Shown here piece after piece: positions 1 through 6,164 of a stretch of 11,158 bases of DNA. The notes under the pieces were generated by a model, which worked only from the letters and a program-made list of their open reading frames with translations, was not told where the DNA came from and ran no database searches. The stretch's first letter is position 1. Each line of letters begins with the position of its first letter. The position numbers were made by a program, and so were the translations under genes. This DNA is from Clostridia bacterium (lineage in GTDB: Bacteria; Bacillota_A; Clostridia; Oscillospirales; CAG-272): positions 1 through 11,158 of the forward strand of contig JAFXNX010000377.1 in assembly GCA_017529175.1 (NCBI GenBank). The letters are read 5' to 3'.

Positions 1-1
1 C

Positions 2-1507
2 GGCGTCAGCTTCAACACGCACGTTGCCGTCAAAGTGGGCGAGGAGTGTATGGGACTTTTCACTCTCGTCATGAGCGTTTACTCGTTTACGGTCATCCTC
101 GCCTCCGCGGGCGTCAATCTCGCAGTCGTAAGACGGGTGTCGGAGACGGTCGCTTCATGCGAAAAGGAAAAACTTGACGCGCGGCGCGAACTGCGCGGTA
201 TACTGTCCTCATCCCTGATATACTCCCTCTCGTTCGGAACTGCAACGGGAGCGCTGCTCTTTGCGCTCTCGGAGCCGGTATCATGCGCGCTGCTCGGCGA
301 CGAGAGGTGCCTTATGTCAGTGAGGGTGATCGCCGCAGGACTTCCCGCCGTGTCGGTATCGTCCGCACTCACCGGATATTTCACGGGCGTCGGCAGGGCG
401 TACAAAAACGCCGCGCTTATGATATTCGAAGAATTTATAAAGATCGCCGCGGTCTCATACGGCCTTGTGATGATAGCGCCGCGGGGAATTGAGTTTGCGT
501 GTCTTGCGATAGCGGGAGGCGCGGTGATATCGCAAGCAGCTTCCGCCGCGATTTCATTCATTATATATTTATATGACGTAAGGTGCGCATCGCGCGGAGC
601 GCATAAAAATGCGCCGGCAGACTCTGAACGGTCAGTTCGCCGCGGCATCGCTGCGACGTCGGCGCTCGCGCTTCCCGTGGCGGCGGGGAACGTCGCAAGA
701 CACGGCTTTATCGCCGCGGAACATCTTGCGATCCCTCGAGGACTTGAGTCATACGGAATGAGCGAGAGCGCGTCTCTTTCCGTCTACGGAGTGCTTCACG
801 GTATGGTACTGCCGCTCGTTCTTTTTCCGTCCACTGTCCTATATTCCGCCGCCTCTCTTCTGATACCCGAGGTCGCGGGATGCCGCGAGGTCGGAAACGT
901 TGAAAGGATCAAGAGTATTGAAGAAAAAGTCATCCGCTCGACGCTTCTTTTTTCCGTTTGCGTCGCGGGAGTGTTCTTGTCGTTTTCAGGTACGATAGGC
1001 ACGGGGCTTTATCACAGTATTGAAGCGTCGCGCCAGCTCTCGAAGATCGCCGTTCTGATCCCGGTCATGTATCTCGACGCATCGATTGACGCGATCCTCA
1101 AAGGACTCGGCGAAGAGGTCTATTGTATGAAGGTCAACGTTGCGGATTCCGCCTTGTGTCTTGTCCTCGTTTTCATCCTCGTTCCGAAGTTCGGCATCGA
1201 CGGCTACATAATACTGACTATTATAAGCGAAGTGATAAACGCATCGTTCAGTATCGTAAGGCTTGTAAAACTTGTTCCCGTAAAGGCGGATATTTTCCGC
1301 TGGATATTCTGTCCGGTGCTCTCTGTCTGCGCGGCGACGGGCGCTGTGAAGATCGCATCGCTCTTTATTCCGCTTTCCGGTATCGCCGCGATCTCTTTGT
1401 CCGTCGTCCTTTACGGCGCAGCGTGCTTTGCGAGCGGCGCGGCGTCGGCGCATGACGTCAGGTGGATCTCTTCATTATTTAAAATAAAAAAGAAGCGGAG
1501 AGCTTAG
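2..1507 (+). CDS. SpoVB/MurJ-type polysaccharide or lipid flippase, 5' partial
   Basis: Polytopic membrane protein of the MATE/MOP flippase superfamily, closest in feel to stage V sporulation protein B. Such proteins move lipid-linked cell-envelope or spore-cortex precursors across the cytoplasmic membrane. The reading frame is open from base 2 to the TAG at 1505-1507, about 501 residues. The family N-terminal signature (GMGLF-like, here ECMGLFTLVMSVYSF followed by SAGVNLAVVRRVSE) lies right at the window edge, so a short N-terminal stretch, perhaps 15-30 residues, is outside. A GTG at 35 could formally start it, but the frame upstream already reads like family sequence, so that is not the true start. 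About a dozen hydrophobic segments alternate with short charged loops, and the C-terminus is a basic KIKKKRRA tail. It converges on the lipoprotein gene, only 28 bp away. I cannot tell SpoVB proper from its paralogues. Confidence 0.85.
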   Translation, partial: GVSFNTHVAVKVGEECMGLFTLVMSVYSFTVILASAGVNLAVVRRVSETVASCEKEKLDARRELRGILSSSLIYSLSFGTATGALLFALSEPVSCALLGDERCLMSVRVIAAGLPAVSVSSALTGYFTGVGRAYKNAALMIFEEFIKIAAVSYGLVMIAPRGIEFACLAIAGGAVISQAASAAISFIIYLYDVRCASRGAHKNAPADSERSVRRGIAATSALALPVAAGNVARHGFIAAEHLAIPRGLESYGMSESASLSVYGVLHGMVLPLVLFPSTVLYSAASLLIPEVAGCREVGNVERIKSIEEKVIRSTLLFSVCVAGVFLSFSGTIGTGLYHSIEASRQLSKIAVLIPVMYLDASIDAILKGLGEEVYCMKVNVADSALCLVLVFILVPKFGIDGYIILTIISEVINASFSIVRLVKLVPVKADIFRWIFCPVLSVCAATGAVKIASLFIPLSGIAAISLSVVLYGAACFASGAASAHDVRWISSLFKIKKKRRA

Positions 1508-1523
1508 TTAAACTCCCCGCTTC
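1481..1523 (-). terminator. Intrinsic terminator of the leftward operon, overlapping the flippase stop
   Basis: GAAGCGG (1492-1498) pairs with CCGCTTC (1517-1523). After one A/C mismatch the stem continues with GAG/CTC (1500-1502 with 1513-1515). Read leftward, the stem is followed by a T-rich run (CTTTTTTATTTT, 1481-1492). Rightward the trailing bases are not T-rich, so it mainly serves the minus-strand operon. The stem contains the last codons and stop codon of the opposite-strand flippase gene. Confidence 0.8.
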
Positions 1524-1535
1524 AGTAATTCGTTA

Positions 1536-3020
1536 TTAAAGATCCAAATTAGCTGCCACGTAATCGGATTCAAACGCGGTCTCTTTGCTGTCTTTGTATT
1601 CTTCAAACGCTTTTCTCTTGAGCCCGGACAGTATCGTTTCGGTTCCGTCCGTTATCTGCTTGCCGTCGCCGACGAAATACATAACGTGGTAACCGTATTT
1701 CGTTTTGATGACGCCGGTATCTCCGGTGATCCTCGACGAGTCGAAGCACCATTTGTCGAATTCATAGACTGTTTTTCCGTGCTCGATGTTCTCGTACAAG
1801 CCGCCGTCAGTCTTTTCTTCTTTTTGATACTGATTGCCGTTTTCATCAGTCCCGAGTTCCGGGTCGTCGCTGTATTTGTTCGCGAGATCGGCAAAATTCT
1901 CTTCGGTGGGATTCAGCAGATATTCCTTGTAGATGCGCTCCGCCTCTTCGCGGCAGGCATCGTCTGTGTCATAGTTTGTTGAGAGGAAGAGTATGTGCCT
2001 TACGTTCTTCGTGAAGTAGTCGTTCAATGCCGGCTCGGACAAAAGAAGAAATACGGAGATCGAGCCGTCCTCTTCTTCTGTTTTATAAGTATCGTTCACC
2101 TTAGCTTCCGTGAACATCCACTCGTACGCGTCGTCCCCCTCGGTGTAATACATATCTGTTTTGCGCAGTGTATTTGCAGTTATCTCTTCGTCTTCCTCAT
2201 CGGGATGGAGTACGTCGTTGTGGAAACTTTCAACGCTCGAGACAAATCCTTCGACGTTCGTTTCCTCTATGATCTGATCGGCGTAATTCTCAGCGTCCTC
2301 TTTGCTAACAGTCTCATCGTTGGGGACTATAGTGTATGCAAGGTAGCTTACGACAGAGTATTCCTTCGGATTCTCTTCATACTCTTTGCGGCACGCTTCT
2401 TCCGACAGATCGACGGTATTTGCGAACGCGTCTTTCGCTTTGTCGGCGAGCGTCATCTTCATATAAAGACTGCGGAAGACTTCCTCAGTCGACATACCCG
2501 AAGGGTCGCCGTAGTACGCGGCAATGGACCCCGCGTTATCAACCGCGTTCTGAACGATCTGATCCGCCTGAGACTCGGCTTCCGCCGTCTCATCTTCGTC
2601 AAGCGCGATACCGGTTTCATTGGCATAGTCGAGCAGAGTGCAAAGCTCCGTAAAGTAATTTGCGGAATTTTGGATGAAGTATTCAAGATACGAGCCTTCG
2701 TAGTAAGGACATTCCTGATCCTTGTAGGGCTTTGTCGGGTCAAGTCCTGCGTCTGCGATCATGTAACTTGCATATTCGTCGCCGTAATAGTTCATATAGT
2801 TGTTGATGACCGACGCGGGAGTTGAGCAAAGATACAGATTGAATTCGGCATAAGTGATCTCGGCGCTGCCGCGCTTCATAACGACTTTATTTGCGTCGGC
2901 TGACGTCGGAGCGGCGTTTTCGCTCTCATCGCCCGTCGATACTCCGTCATTTTTCGATGAACATGATATAAGTGTTATCACCATTGTGATAACGATCAGT
3001 AACGCAGCGATCTTTTTCAT
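1536..3020 (-). CDS. PrsA-like foldase lipoprotein (parvulin-type peptidyl-prolyl isomerase)
   Basis: Predicted 494-residue extracytoplasmic lipoprotein that would help fold secreted proteins. Residues 1-19 are a lipoprotein signal peptide (MKK, hydrophobic core, lipobox LISC with the lipidated Cys at 20), followed by a Ser/Glu-rich linker. Residues 45-335 resemble the alpha-helical chaperone part of the SurA/PrsA family. Residues about 338-450 form a parvulin (rotamase) domain: VRHILFLS at 340-347, the NFADLANKYSDDP segment, GGLYENI, and the closing GVIKTKYGYHVMYFVG. The insert between EELGT-like and GGL (about 388-407) is acidic and longer than usual. The start is supported by AAAGGAAA about 9 bases upstream. 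It is the last gene of the leftward operon, 32 bp after the membrane-protein gene. Isomerase activity is inferred from the family; many PrsA-like proteins act mainly as holdases. Confidence 0.88.
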   Translation of the reverse strand: MKKIAALLIVITMVITLISCSSKNDGVSTGDESENAAPTSADANKVVMKRGSAEITYAEFNLYLCSTPASVINNYMNYYGDEYASYMIADAGLDPTKPYKDQECPYYEGSYLEYFIQNSANYFTELCTLLDYANETGIALDEDETAEAESQADQIVQNAVDNAGSIAAYYGDPSGMSTEEVFRSLYMKMTLADKAKDAFANTVDLSEEACRKEYEENPKEYSVVSYLAYTIVPNDETVSKEDAENYADQIIEETNVEGFVSSVESFHNDVLHPDEEDEEITANTLRKTDMYYTEGDDAYEWMFTEAKVNDTYKTEEEDGSISVFLLLSEPALNDYFTKNVRHILFLSTNYDTDDACREEAERIYKEYLLNPTEENFADLANKYSDDPELGTDENGNQYQKEEKTDGGLYENIEHGKTVYEFDKWCFDSSRITGDTGVIKTKYGYHVMYFVGDGKQITDGTETILSGLKRKAFEEYKDSKETAFESDYVAANLDL

Positions 3021-3052
3021 AATATATTTCCTTTCGGGTGCATATATTTCAT

Positions 3053-3586
3053 TTATTTCTTTTTACCTATTTTCAAGCGCTGTCTTATCTTAGTCATGTA
3101 AAGCACTATCATCATTGAGAAAGCTAAATCCGCGATAATGAAAAACACGTTCGCCGCCGCGTATGCGATAACGCCGAGCGTGAGTCCGACATCAAGGGCG
3201 AACACGAATTTCGATATAAAGAACCATAAGGTGAATACTGCGTTGAAGAAAACGATCTTCGCAATCCACGACGGTATCGTCGGAAGTTTGCGCTCGATCA
3301 GCGATTTCACCATCGGATATACCCCGCCGAACAGTACGAATTCGAGCGCTATGTCCTTTCTCGGGAGAAGAAGGATGCAAAGGACGCTCGTCACCGCCCA
3401 TATAAGCCACGGAAAATATCTGCCTATCTCAATGACCGCCACGCTGATTATCATTGCGGTGAGTACTATTGCCGACAGATCCATCACGTCCGCGATCGAT
3501 GAAAGATACATCACGACGAAGCACAGAGCTGATATGATCCCGGACAGCGCGACGTCTTTTGCGCCGCTTCCGTTTTTTCTTACCAT
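3053..3586 (-). CDS. Small polytopic membrane protein, uncharacterised (ECF S-component-like)
   Basis: A 177-residue protein with five or six hydrophobic segments at roughly 12-30, 36-55, 58-74, 80-96, 108-128 and 136-163, and a basic C-terminal tail (KIRQRLKIGKKK). The spacing of helices and the first segment (VALSGIISALCFVVMYLSS) resemble ECF-transporter S-components and related Clostridial membrane proteins. I see no residue set that assigns a substrate. I chose the ATG at 3586, four bases after the J-protein stop. An in-frame TTG at 3613 would overlap that gene and adds a sequence unlike a membrane-protein start. Neither has a clear Shine-Dalgarno, so translation is probably coupled to the upstream gene. 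The context with a J-domain protein and a foldase could suggest an envelope role, but that is inference. Confidence 0.75.
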   Translation of the reverse strand: MVRKNGSGAKDVALSGIISALCFVVMYLSSIADVMDLSAIVLTAMIISVAVIEIGRYFPWLIWAVTSVLCILLLPRKDIALEFVLFGGVYPMVKSLIERKLPTIPSWIAKIVFFNAVFTLWFFISKFVFALDVGLTLGVIAYAAANVFFIIADLAFSMMIVLYMTKIRQRLKIGKKK

Positions 3587-3590
3587 CGCG

Positions 3591-4196
3591 TCAATGTCTG
3601 CACATACAGTCAAGACACATCAAAAGACTGCATAGATCGCACATATCGCACTGTTGTCCCGCTACACCGTTGCCGTATGAGGAGCTGTATCCGCCGCCGA
3701 ACGGGTTTCTGTACGCGCCGGCTCCGCGGATCCTCGATTGCATATCTCTGTATTCCGCGTTTGAGGGATCCATATAAACCGCCTGGTCAACGTATTTTTG
3801 CGCGTCGAAAATGTTGTTCTGACCGACGGCGACGCACCCCATTAAGAAGTTCCATTCGGCTCCGCGGCGCTCAAGCGGAACGCGGTTGAGCATCGTTGAT
3901 GCGCCTGTCCAGTCGCGGCTGTTGATCTTCATTCTGACTTCCGCGTACTCGCCGGATGCGGACGACGCGCGGTATGTGTTGTAGGATGATGACGACGATG
4001 ATCCGGACGAGCGTTCTTTCTGTATCTGATCGTACGCCTCGTTGATCTCCTTCATCTTCTCCTCTGCGAGTTCTGATAAGGGATTGTCGGCATAGTTGTC
4101 CGGATGATACTTCATCGCGAGATTGCGGTATGCCTTTTTGACATCTTCGTCCGACGCGTTCGGAGCGACTCCGAGTACCTGATATGGATCTGTCAT
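3591..4196 (-). CDS. J-domain protein with Cys-rich C-terminal tail
   Basis: A 201-residue J-domain co-chaperone that would stimulate the ATPase of a DnaK-type Hsp70. The J-domain spans residues 1-61: it begins [20 protein letters not shown] and has the diagnostic HPD at 31-33. A Ser-rich linker follows (63-82). Residues 84-150 look like one or two TPR-like helical hairpins ([45 protein letters not shown]). After a Gly/Tyr-rich stretch (159-180) the tail is rich in cysteine (C183, C186, C189, C194, C197, C199), possibly metal-binding, but it lacks the CxxCxGxG repeats of true DnaJ. This is therefore a class III type, not the housekeeping DnaJ. AAAAGGAAA stands about 9 bases before the ATG. 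It is the second gene of the leftward operon. Confidence 0.88.
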   Translation of the reverse strand: MTDPYQVLGVAPNASDEDVKKAYRNLAMKYHPDNYADNPLSELAEEKMKEINEAYDQIQKERSSGSSSSSSYNTYRASSASGEYAEVRMKINSRDWTGASTMLNRVPLERRGAEWNFLMGCVAVGQNNIFDAQKYVDQAVYMDPSNAEYRDMQSRIRGAGAYRNPFGGGYSSSYGNGVAGQQCDMCDLCSLLMCLDCMCRH

Positions 4197-4239
4197 TGGT
4201 TTATTTCCTTTTCTGTTGATTGCAAAATAGTCCGGCAGG

Positions 4240-5154
4240 TCAGATGCGGAACTTTACAGGGTCTTCCTTCTTGCCTCTGCCGTATAATATTCGCTCGGCT
4301 TCCGCTCTTATTCCGAGGGTCAGCGTGTTCATAATGATACCTTTGTAAGTAGCTATCCCCGTGCCGTCGAGCAGTTCGAACGCGGCGGCGGCGCGGTTTG
4401 CCTCCGTTCCGATCGCCGTATAAAGTCCGTCGGCGATATCGCGCCTCAGAAGGCGGCGGCCGTTTTGTTCGTCACCGAGCGCCTCATCATACAGTAACGC
4501 CAAAGGGTTGTATTTTTCGTCTTTTATATCGTCTTCAATATCGTCCGCGGCGTCAAGAACGTAAACTATCTTGCCTATCGCCTTTCCGATCTCTTCGGAT
4601 ATCAGCTTTACGTTCTCCTCGTATCCGTAAGATGCGACGGCTGAAAGCACTTCTCCGAACGCTCTTGCCGGCTCGTCGACAGACGCGCTCCTTTCGCGCT
4701 CGATTTTGTCAAGACGGGAAAGCGCGGCAGCGACCTCTTCCCGAAGACCTGATATTGTGTTCGCAACTCTTCTCACCATCCCTCGCGTAAGAGGGGAGAG
4801 CATCTTTGCTCCGGTACGCCTGAAGCCCTTTTCATCTTTTATATTGTCCGCGATCTTCTCGCGCGTCAGCACCGCGCTTGCCGCGGCGGCAAACTCGAGA
4901 GCGGGGTTTCTTGTCATCTGCGTTCTTCTTGAGAACGGATGAGCGATGCACCCCTTCCTCTTGCACTCGGACGGGATCTTTTCCGCCGCCATCCGGTAAA
5001 CGGCAAGGAATGCAAAGTCGTAGTTCAGCGTGAAACGTGAGAGCTGCCCGGTGAGAGACCCCATCGTGCGGCAAAGCCCGCAGTACGCGCCGTGGTACGC
5101 TTCATACTCCGCAACGGAGAGAGCGGGTATGTGCGGCTTTATGTAACCGAACAT
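4240..5154 (-). CDS. DUF5685 family protein
   Basis: A 304-residue mainly alpha-helical protein that I recognise as DUF5685 from its opening ([20 protein letters not shown]) and YCGLC at 24-28. Function is unknown. Two acidic clusters stand out: [11 protein letters not shown] (100-110) and [17 protein letters not shown] (201-217). Their spacing resembles the Asp-rich metal sites of isoprenoid-synthase-like folds, so a related fold is possible but unproven. Cysteines 25, 28, 64 and 69 could bind metal. I chose the ATG at 5154 because AAAGGAGC lies 7 bases upstream and family members begin MFGY. A longer frame starting at 5184 would run through that ribosome binding site. It is the first gene of the leftward operon, behind a good promoter. 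In Clostridia this family is commonly found beside a J-domain protein, as here (recollection, not checked). Confidence 0.85.
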   Translation of the reverse strand: MFGYIKPHIPALSVAEYEAYHGAYCGLCRTMGSLTGQLSRFTLNYDFAFLAVYRMAAEKIPSECKRKGCIAHPFSRRTQMTRNPALEFAAAASAVLTREKIADNIKDEKGFRRTGAKMLSPLTRGMVRRVANTISGLREEVAAALSRLDKIERERSASVDEPARAFGEVLSAVASYGYEENVKLISEEIGKAIGKIVYVLDAADDIEDDIKDEKYNPLALLYDEALGDEQNGRRLLRRDIADGLYTAIGTEANRAAAAFELLDGTGIATYKGIIMNTLTLGIRAEAERILYGRGKKEDPVKFRI

Positions 5155-5195
5155 GGATACGCTCCTTTCCCCGCAAGACGGCAAATTATTATCAC

Positions 5196-5223
5196 ATTAT
5201 ATCATAGTATAAATATATTACAA
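5196..5223 (-). promoter_or_regulatory. Sigma-A-like promoter for the leftward DUF5685-J-membrane-foldase operon
   Basis: On the minus strand, TTGTAA (5218-5223) and a perfect TATAAT (5196-5201) are separated by 16 bases. The predicted transcript start is near 5189, about 35 bases before the DUF5685 start codon. The surrounding DNA is very AT-rich. The -35 match is only 4 of 6. Confidence 0.65.
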
Positions 5224-5268
5224 TTTCAAGAGGCAGCGGCACATTTTGTGATTTTTTTGAAAAAAGTC

Positions 5269-5297
5269 TTGACATTGAAATTGAATTATGATATTAT
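5269..5297 (+). promoter_or_regulatory. Consensus promoter of the tRNA cluster
   Basis: A perfect TTGACA (5269-5274) is followed after 17 bases by TATTAT (5292-5297). The predicted start is near 5304, about 14 bases before tRNA-Gly. It is divergent from the DUF5685 operon promoter, so one ~75-bp region drives both. Confidence 0.8.
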
Positions 5298-5317
5298 GAT
5301 TAAGCCAAATTATAAAT

Positions 5318-5391
5318 GCGAGTGTAGTTCAGTGGTAGAATTCCAGCCTTCCAAGCTGGTTATGTGGGTTCGATTCCCATCACTCGCTCCA
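5318..5391 (+). tRNA. tRNA-Gly (anticodon UCC)
   Basis: Acceptor strands GCGAGTG (5318-5324) and CACTCGC (5381-5387) pair perfectly. The anticodon loop is CTTCCAA between CCAGC and GCTGG, giving anticodon TCC. The T-arm is GTGGGTTCGATTCCCAT. Discriminator T is followed by an encoded CCA. A run of seven T follows but no separate hairpin precedes it. Confidence 0.97.
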
Positions 5392-5398
5392 TTTTTTT

Positions 5399-5475
5399 GT
5401 GCCTTTAGCTCAGCAGGATAGAGCAACTGCCTTCTAAGCAGTAGGTCGAGGGTTCGAATCCCCCAAGGCACGCCA
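5399..5475 (+). tRNA. tRNA-Arg (anticodon UCU)
   Basis: Acceptor strands GTGCCTT (5399-5405) and AAGGCAC (5465-5471) pair perfectly. The anticodon loop CTTCTAA sits between ACTGC and GCAGT, giving TCT. The T-arm contains GGGTTCGAATCCC. Discriminator G and CCA are encoded. It lies 7 bases after tRNA-Gly, so the two are probably co-transcribed. Confidence 0.97.
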
Positions 5476-5478
5476 TAC

Positions 5479-5556
5479 GGTGGGTATAGCTCAGTTGGTT
5501 AGAGCGCCAGGTTGTGGCCCTGGAGGCCATGGGTTCGAATCCCACTACTCACCCCA
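5479..5556 (+). tRNA. tRNA-His (anticodon GUG)
   Basis: Acceptor GTGGGTA (5480-5486) pairs with TACTCAC (5546-5552) with one G-T wobble. The extra G-1 at 5479 faces C73 at 5553, the identity element of tRNA-His, and CCA (5554-5556) is encoded. The anticodon loop TTGTGGC between CCAGG and CCTGG gives GTG. Its 3' half is repeated in inverted orientation at 5743-5764. Confidence 0.97.
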
Positions 5557-5559
5557 CTT

Positions 5560-5599
5560 AAAAAACAACTTTTGTCTACCAAGGCAAAGGTTGTTTTTT
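5560..5599 (+). terminator. Intrinsic terminator of the tRNA cluster
   Basis: A 15-bp stem with one G-T wobble: AAAAAACAACTTTTG (5560-5574) pairs with CAAAGGTTGTTTTTT (5585-5599) around a 10-base loop. The outer A/T part supplies the U-tract. Confidence 0.9.
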
Positions 5600-5630
5600 A
5601 TTGCTTTTTAGGCAAAAATAAGACGAAAAC

Positions 5631-5673
5631 GGACTTTCAGACAGTCGATCGGCTATCCGGGAGTCCTTTTTTT
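5631..5673 (+). terminator. Second hairpin with U-tract downstream of the tRNA cluster
   Basis: GGACTT (5631-5636) pairs with GAGTCC (5661-5666; one wobble) and is directly followed by seven T. The 24-base loop can form a small inner hairpin. It could be a back-up terminator for the tRNA transcript or the 3' end of a small RNA; no promoter of its own is clear. Apart from this, 5600-5742 holds no gene that I can support. Confidence 0.5.
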
Positions 5674-5742
5674 GTTTTCCAGAGTAAAATCACAGGCGAA
5701 CATCTTACTTTTTTTAACGCCGCAGTGAACTACAAAAAAATA

Positions 5743-5764
5743 GTGAGTAGTGGGATTTGAACCC
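5743..5764 (-). repeat. Inverted partial copy of the tRNA-His 3' end (possible att remnant)
   Basis: Read on the minus strand, this 22-bp stretch matches bases 5531-5552 of tRNA-His (T-arm plus acceptor 3' strand) at 21 of 22 positions, the one change being C to T in the T-loop. The match stops exactly where CCCCA would follow. There is no tRNA 5' half on the minus strand, so this is a fragment and not a second tRNA gene. tRNA 3' ends are classic integrase targets; inverted orientation implies a rearranged or composite event. Confidence 0.75.
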
Positions 5765-5768
5765 TATA

Positions 5769-5786
5769 AGTAACGAAATAGTTACT
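5769..5786. promoter_or_regulatory. Palindrome copy 1 (putative operator)
   Basis: AGTAACGAAATAGTTACT, two mismatches from the perfect palindrome found at 7286 and 7607; the outer AGTAAC/GTTACT arms are intact. It ends 15 bases upstream of the -35 box of the structured-RNA promoter. Confidence 0.65.
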
Positions 5787-5801
5787 CTCGCGCATTGATG
5801 A

Positions 5802-5830
5802 TTGACAGAGTGTTTGAAATATGATATCAT
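5802..5830 (+). promoter_or_regulatory. Promoter of the structured RNA
   Basis: A perfect TTGACA (5802-5807), a 17-base spacer, then TATCAT (5825-5830). The predicted start, 5837-5839, falls exactly where the 5' strand of the RNA's closing helix begins. Confidence 0.75.
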
Positions 5831-5837
5831 CATTTAT

Positions 5838-6085
5838 AGCAGGTGAGTAGTTTAAGAGTGAGAACATCAGGGCTTACAGCGGCGGAGTAAAACCGCAAGC
5901 GAAAAGGCCAGTTTTGACGGCTGGATAATAGAGCGCTGCAAGTACAATAGTGCCGGTTGAAATCCGGTCCGCCTGCAATCAATACGGCAAGTAATAGTGA
6001 AGGTAGCAGCACACATTGATTGATGTAGGCTCGGTGCAAGTCCGGGTGCTTGCCGCACAAAGGCGCAGAAATGCGCCTGTTTTAT
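5838..6085 (+). ncRNA. Structured non-coding RNA with two T-loop-like domains, family unrecognised
   Basis: About 248 nt bounded by a consensus promoter and an intrinsic terminator, with no credible protein frame. Domain 1: GCAGGTG (5839-5845) pairs with CCGCCTGC (5970-5976; one wobble). Inside it are CTT-CAGCG (5873-5881) pairing with CGCTG-AAG (5934-5942), GCGG/CCGC (5882-5896), CCAG/CTGG (5908-5924), and a tRNA T-arm-like hairpin GCCGG-TTGAAAT-CCGGT (5952-5968). Domain 2: CGGCAAGTA (5985-5993) pairs with TGCTTGCCG (6047-6055). Inside it are hairpin ACAT-TGATTG-ATGT (6013-6026) and a second T-arm-like hairpin CTCGG-TGCAAGT-CCGGG (6030-6046). The loop TGATTG is fully complementary to the inter-domain linker CAATCA (5976-5981), a possible pseudoknot. 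I do not recognise it as RNase P RNA, tmRNA, 6S or SRP RNA. A trans-acting RNA is more likely than a riboswitch because it ends in its own terminator about 80 nt before the next gene, though attenuation of that gene is possible. Confidence 0.72.
6061..6083 (+). terminator. Terminator of the structured RNA
   Basis: AGGCGCA (6061-6067) pairs with TGCGCCT (6072-6078) around a GAAA loop and is followed by GTTTTATATT. It is compact and GC-rich against an AT-rich flank. Confidence 0.85.
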
Positions 6086-6125
6086 ATTATTCTAATAAGT
6101 ACAATTTAACGGACACCTCTTTCTG

Positions 6126-6131
6126 TATAAT
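6126..6131 (+). promoter_or_regulatory. Possible -10 box for the Ada-like zinc protein gene
   Basis: A perfect TATAAT lies about 33 bases before the start codon at 6165. No good -35 is visible at 16-18 bases; TTTAAC at 6105 is 15 bases away and weak. No copy of the palindrome stands here. Confidence 0.4.
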
Positions 6132-6164
6132 AAAGATACAAACTAAAAGAAAAGAGGTTTTGAA

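Noticed and set aside
1995..2825. Plus-strand 276-residue frame
   Set aside because: It is antisense to the well-supported foldase lipoprotein gene, which has a signal peptide, parvulin domain and ribosome binding site.
3053..3613. TTG start at 3613 for the membrane protein
   Set aside because: It would overlap the J-protein gene and adds a hydrophilic prefix; the ATG at 3586 right after the stop fits translational coupling better.
4240..5184. Longer DUF5685 protein starting at 5184
   Set aside because: The ATG at 5154 has AAAGGAGC at the right distance and matches the usual MFGY start; the ten extra residues come from the leader.
5743..5764. Minus-strand tRNA-His gene
   Set aside because: Only the T-arm and acceptor 3' strand are present; the DNA that would hold the 5' half (5765-5820) holds the palindrome and a promoter instead.
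5941..6055. Cobalamin riboswitch
   Set aside because: CCGGTTGAAATCCGG followed by CCGCCTGCAA recalls part of the cobalamin core, but there is no GCCACTG B12 box, the surrounding helices differ, and the RNA ends in its own terminator before an unrelated gene.
5985..6059. A fourth tRNA gene
   Set aside because: There is an acceptor-like 9-bp helix and a T-arm-like hairpin, but no D-arm, no 7-base anticodon loop, a 9-bp rather than 7-bp acceptor, and CACA in place of CCA.
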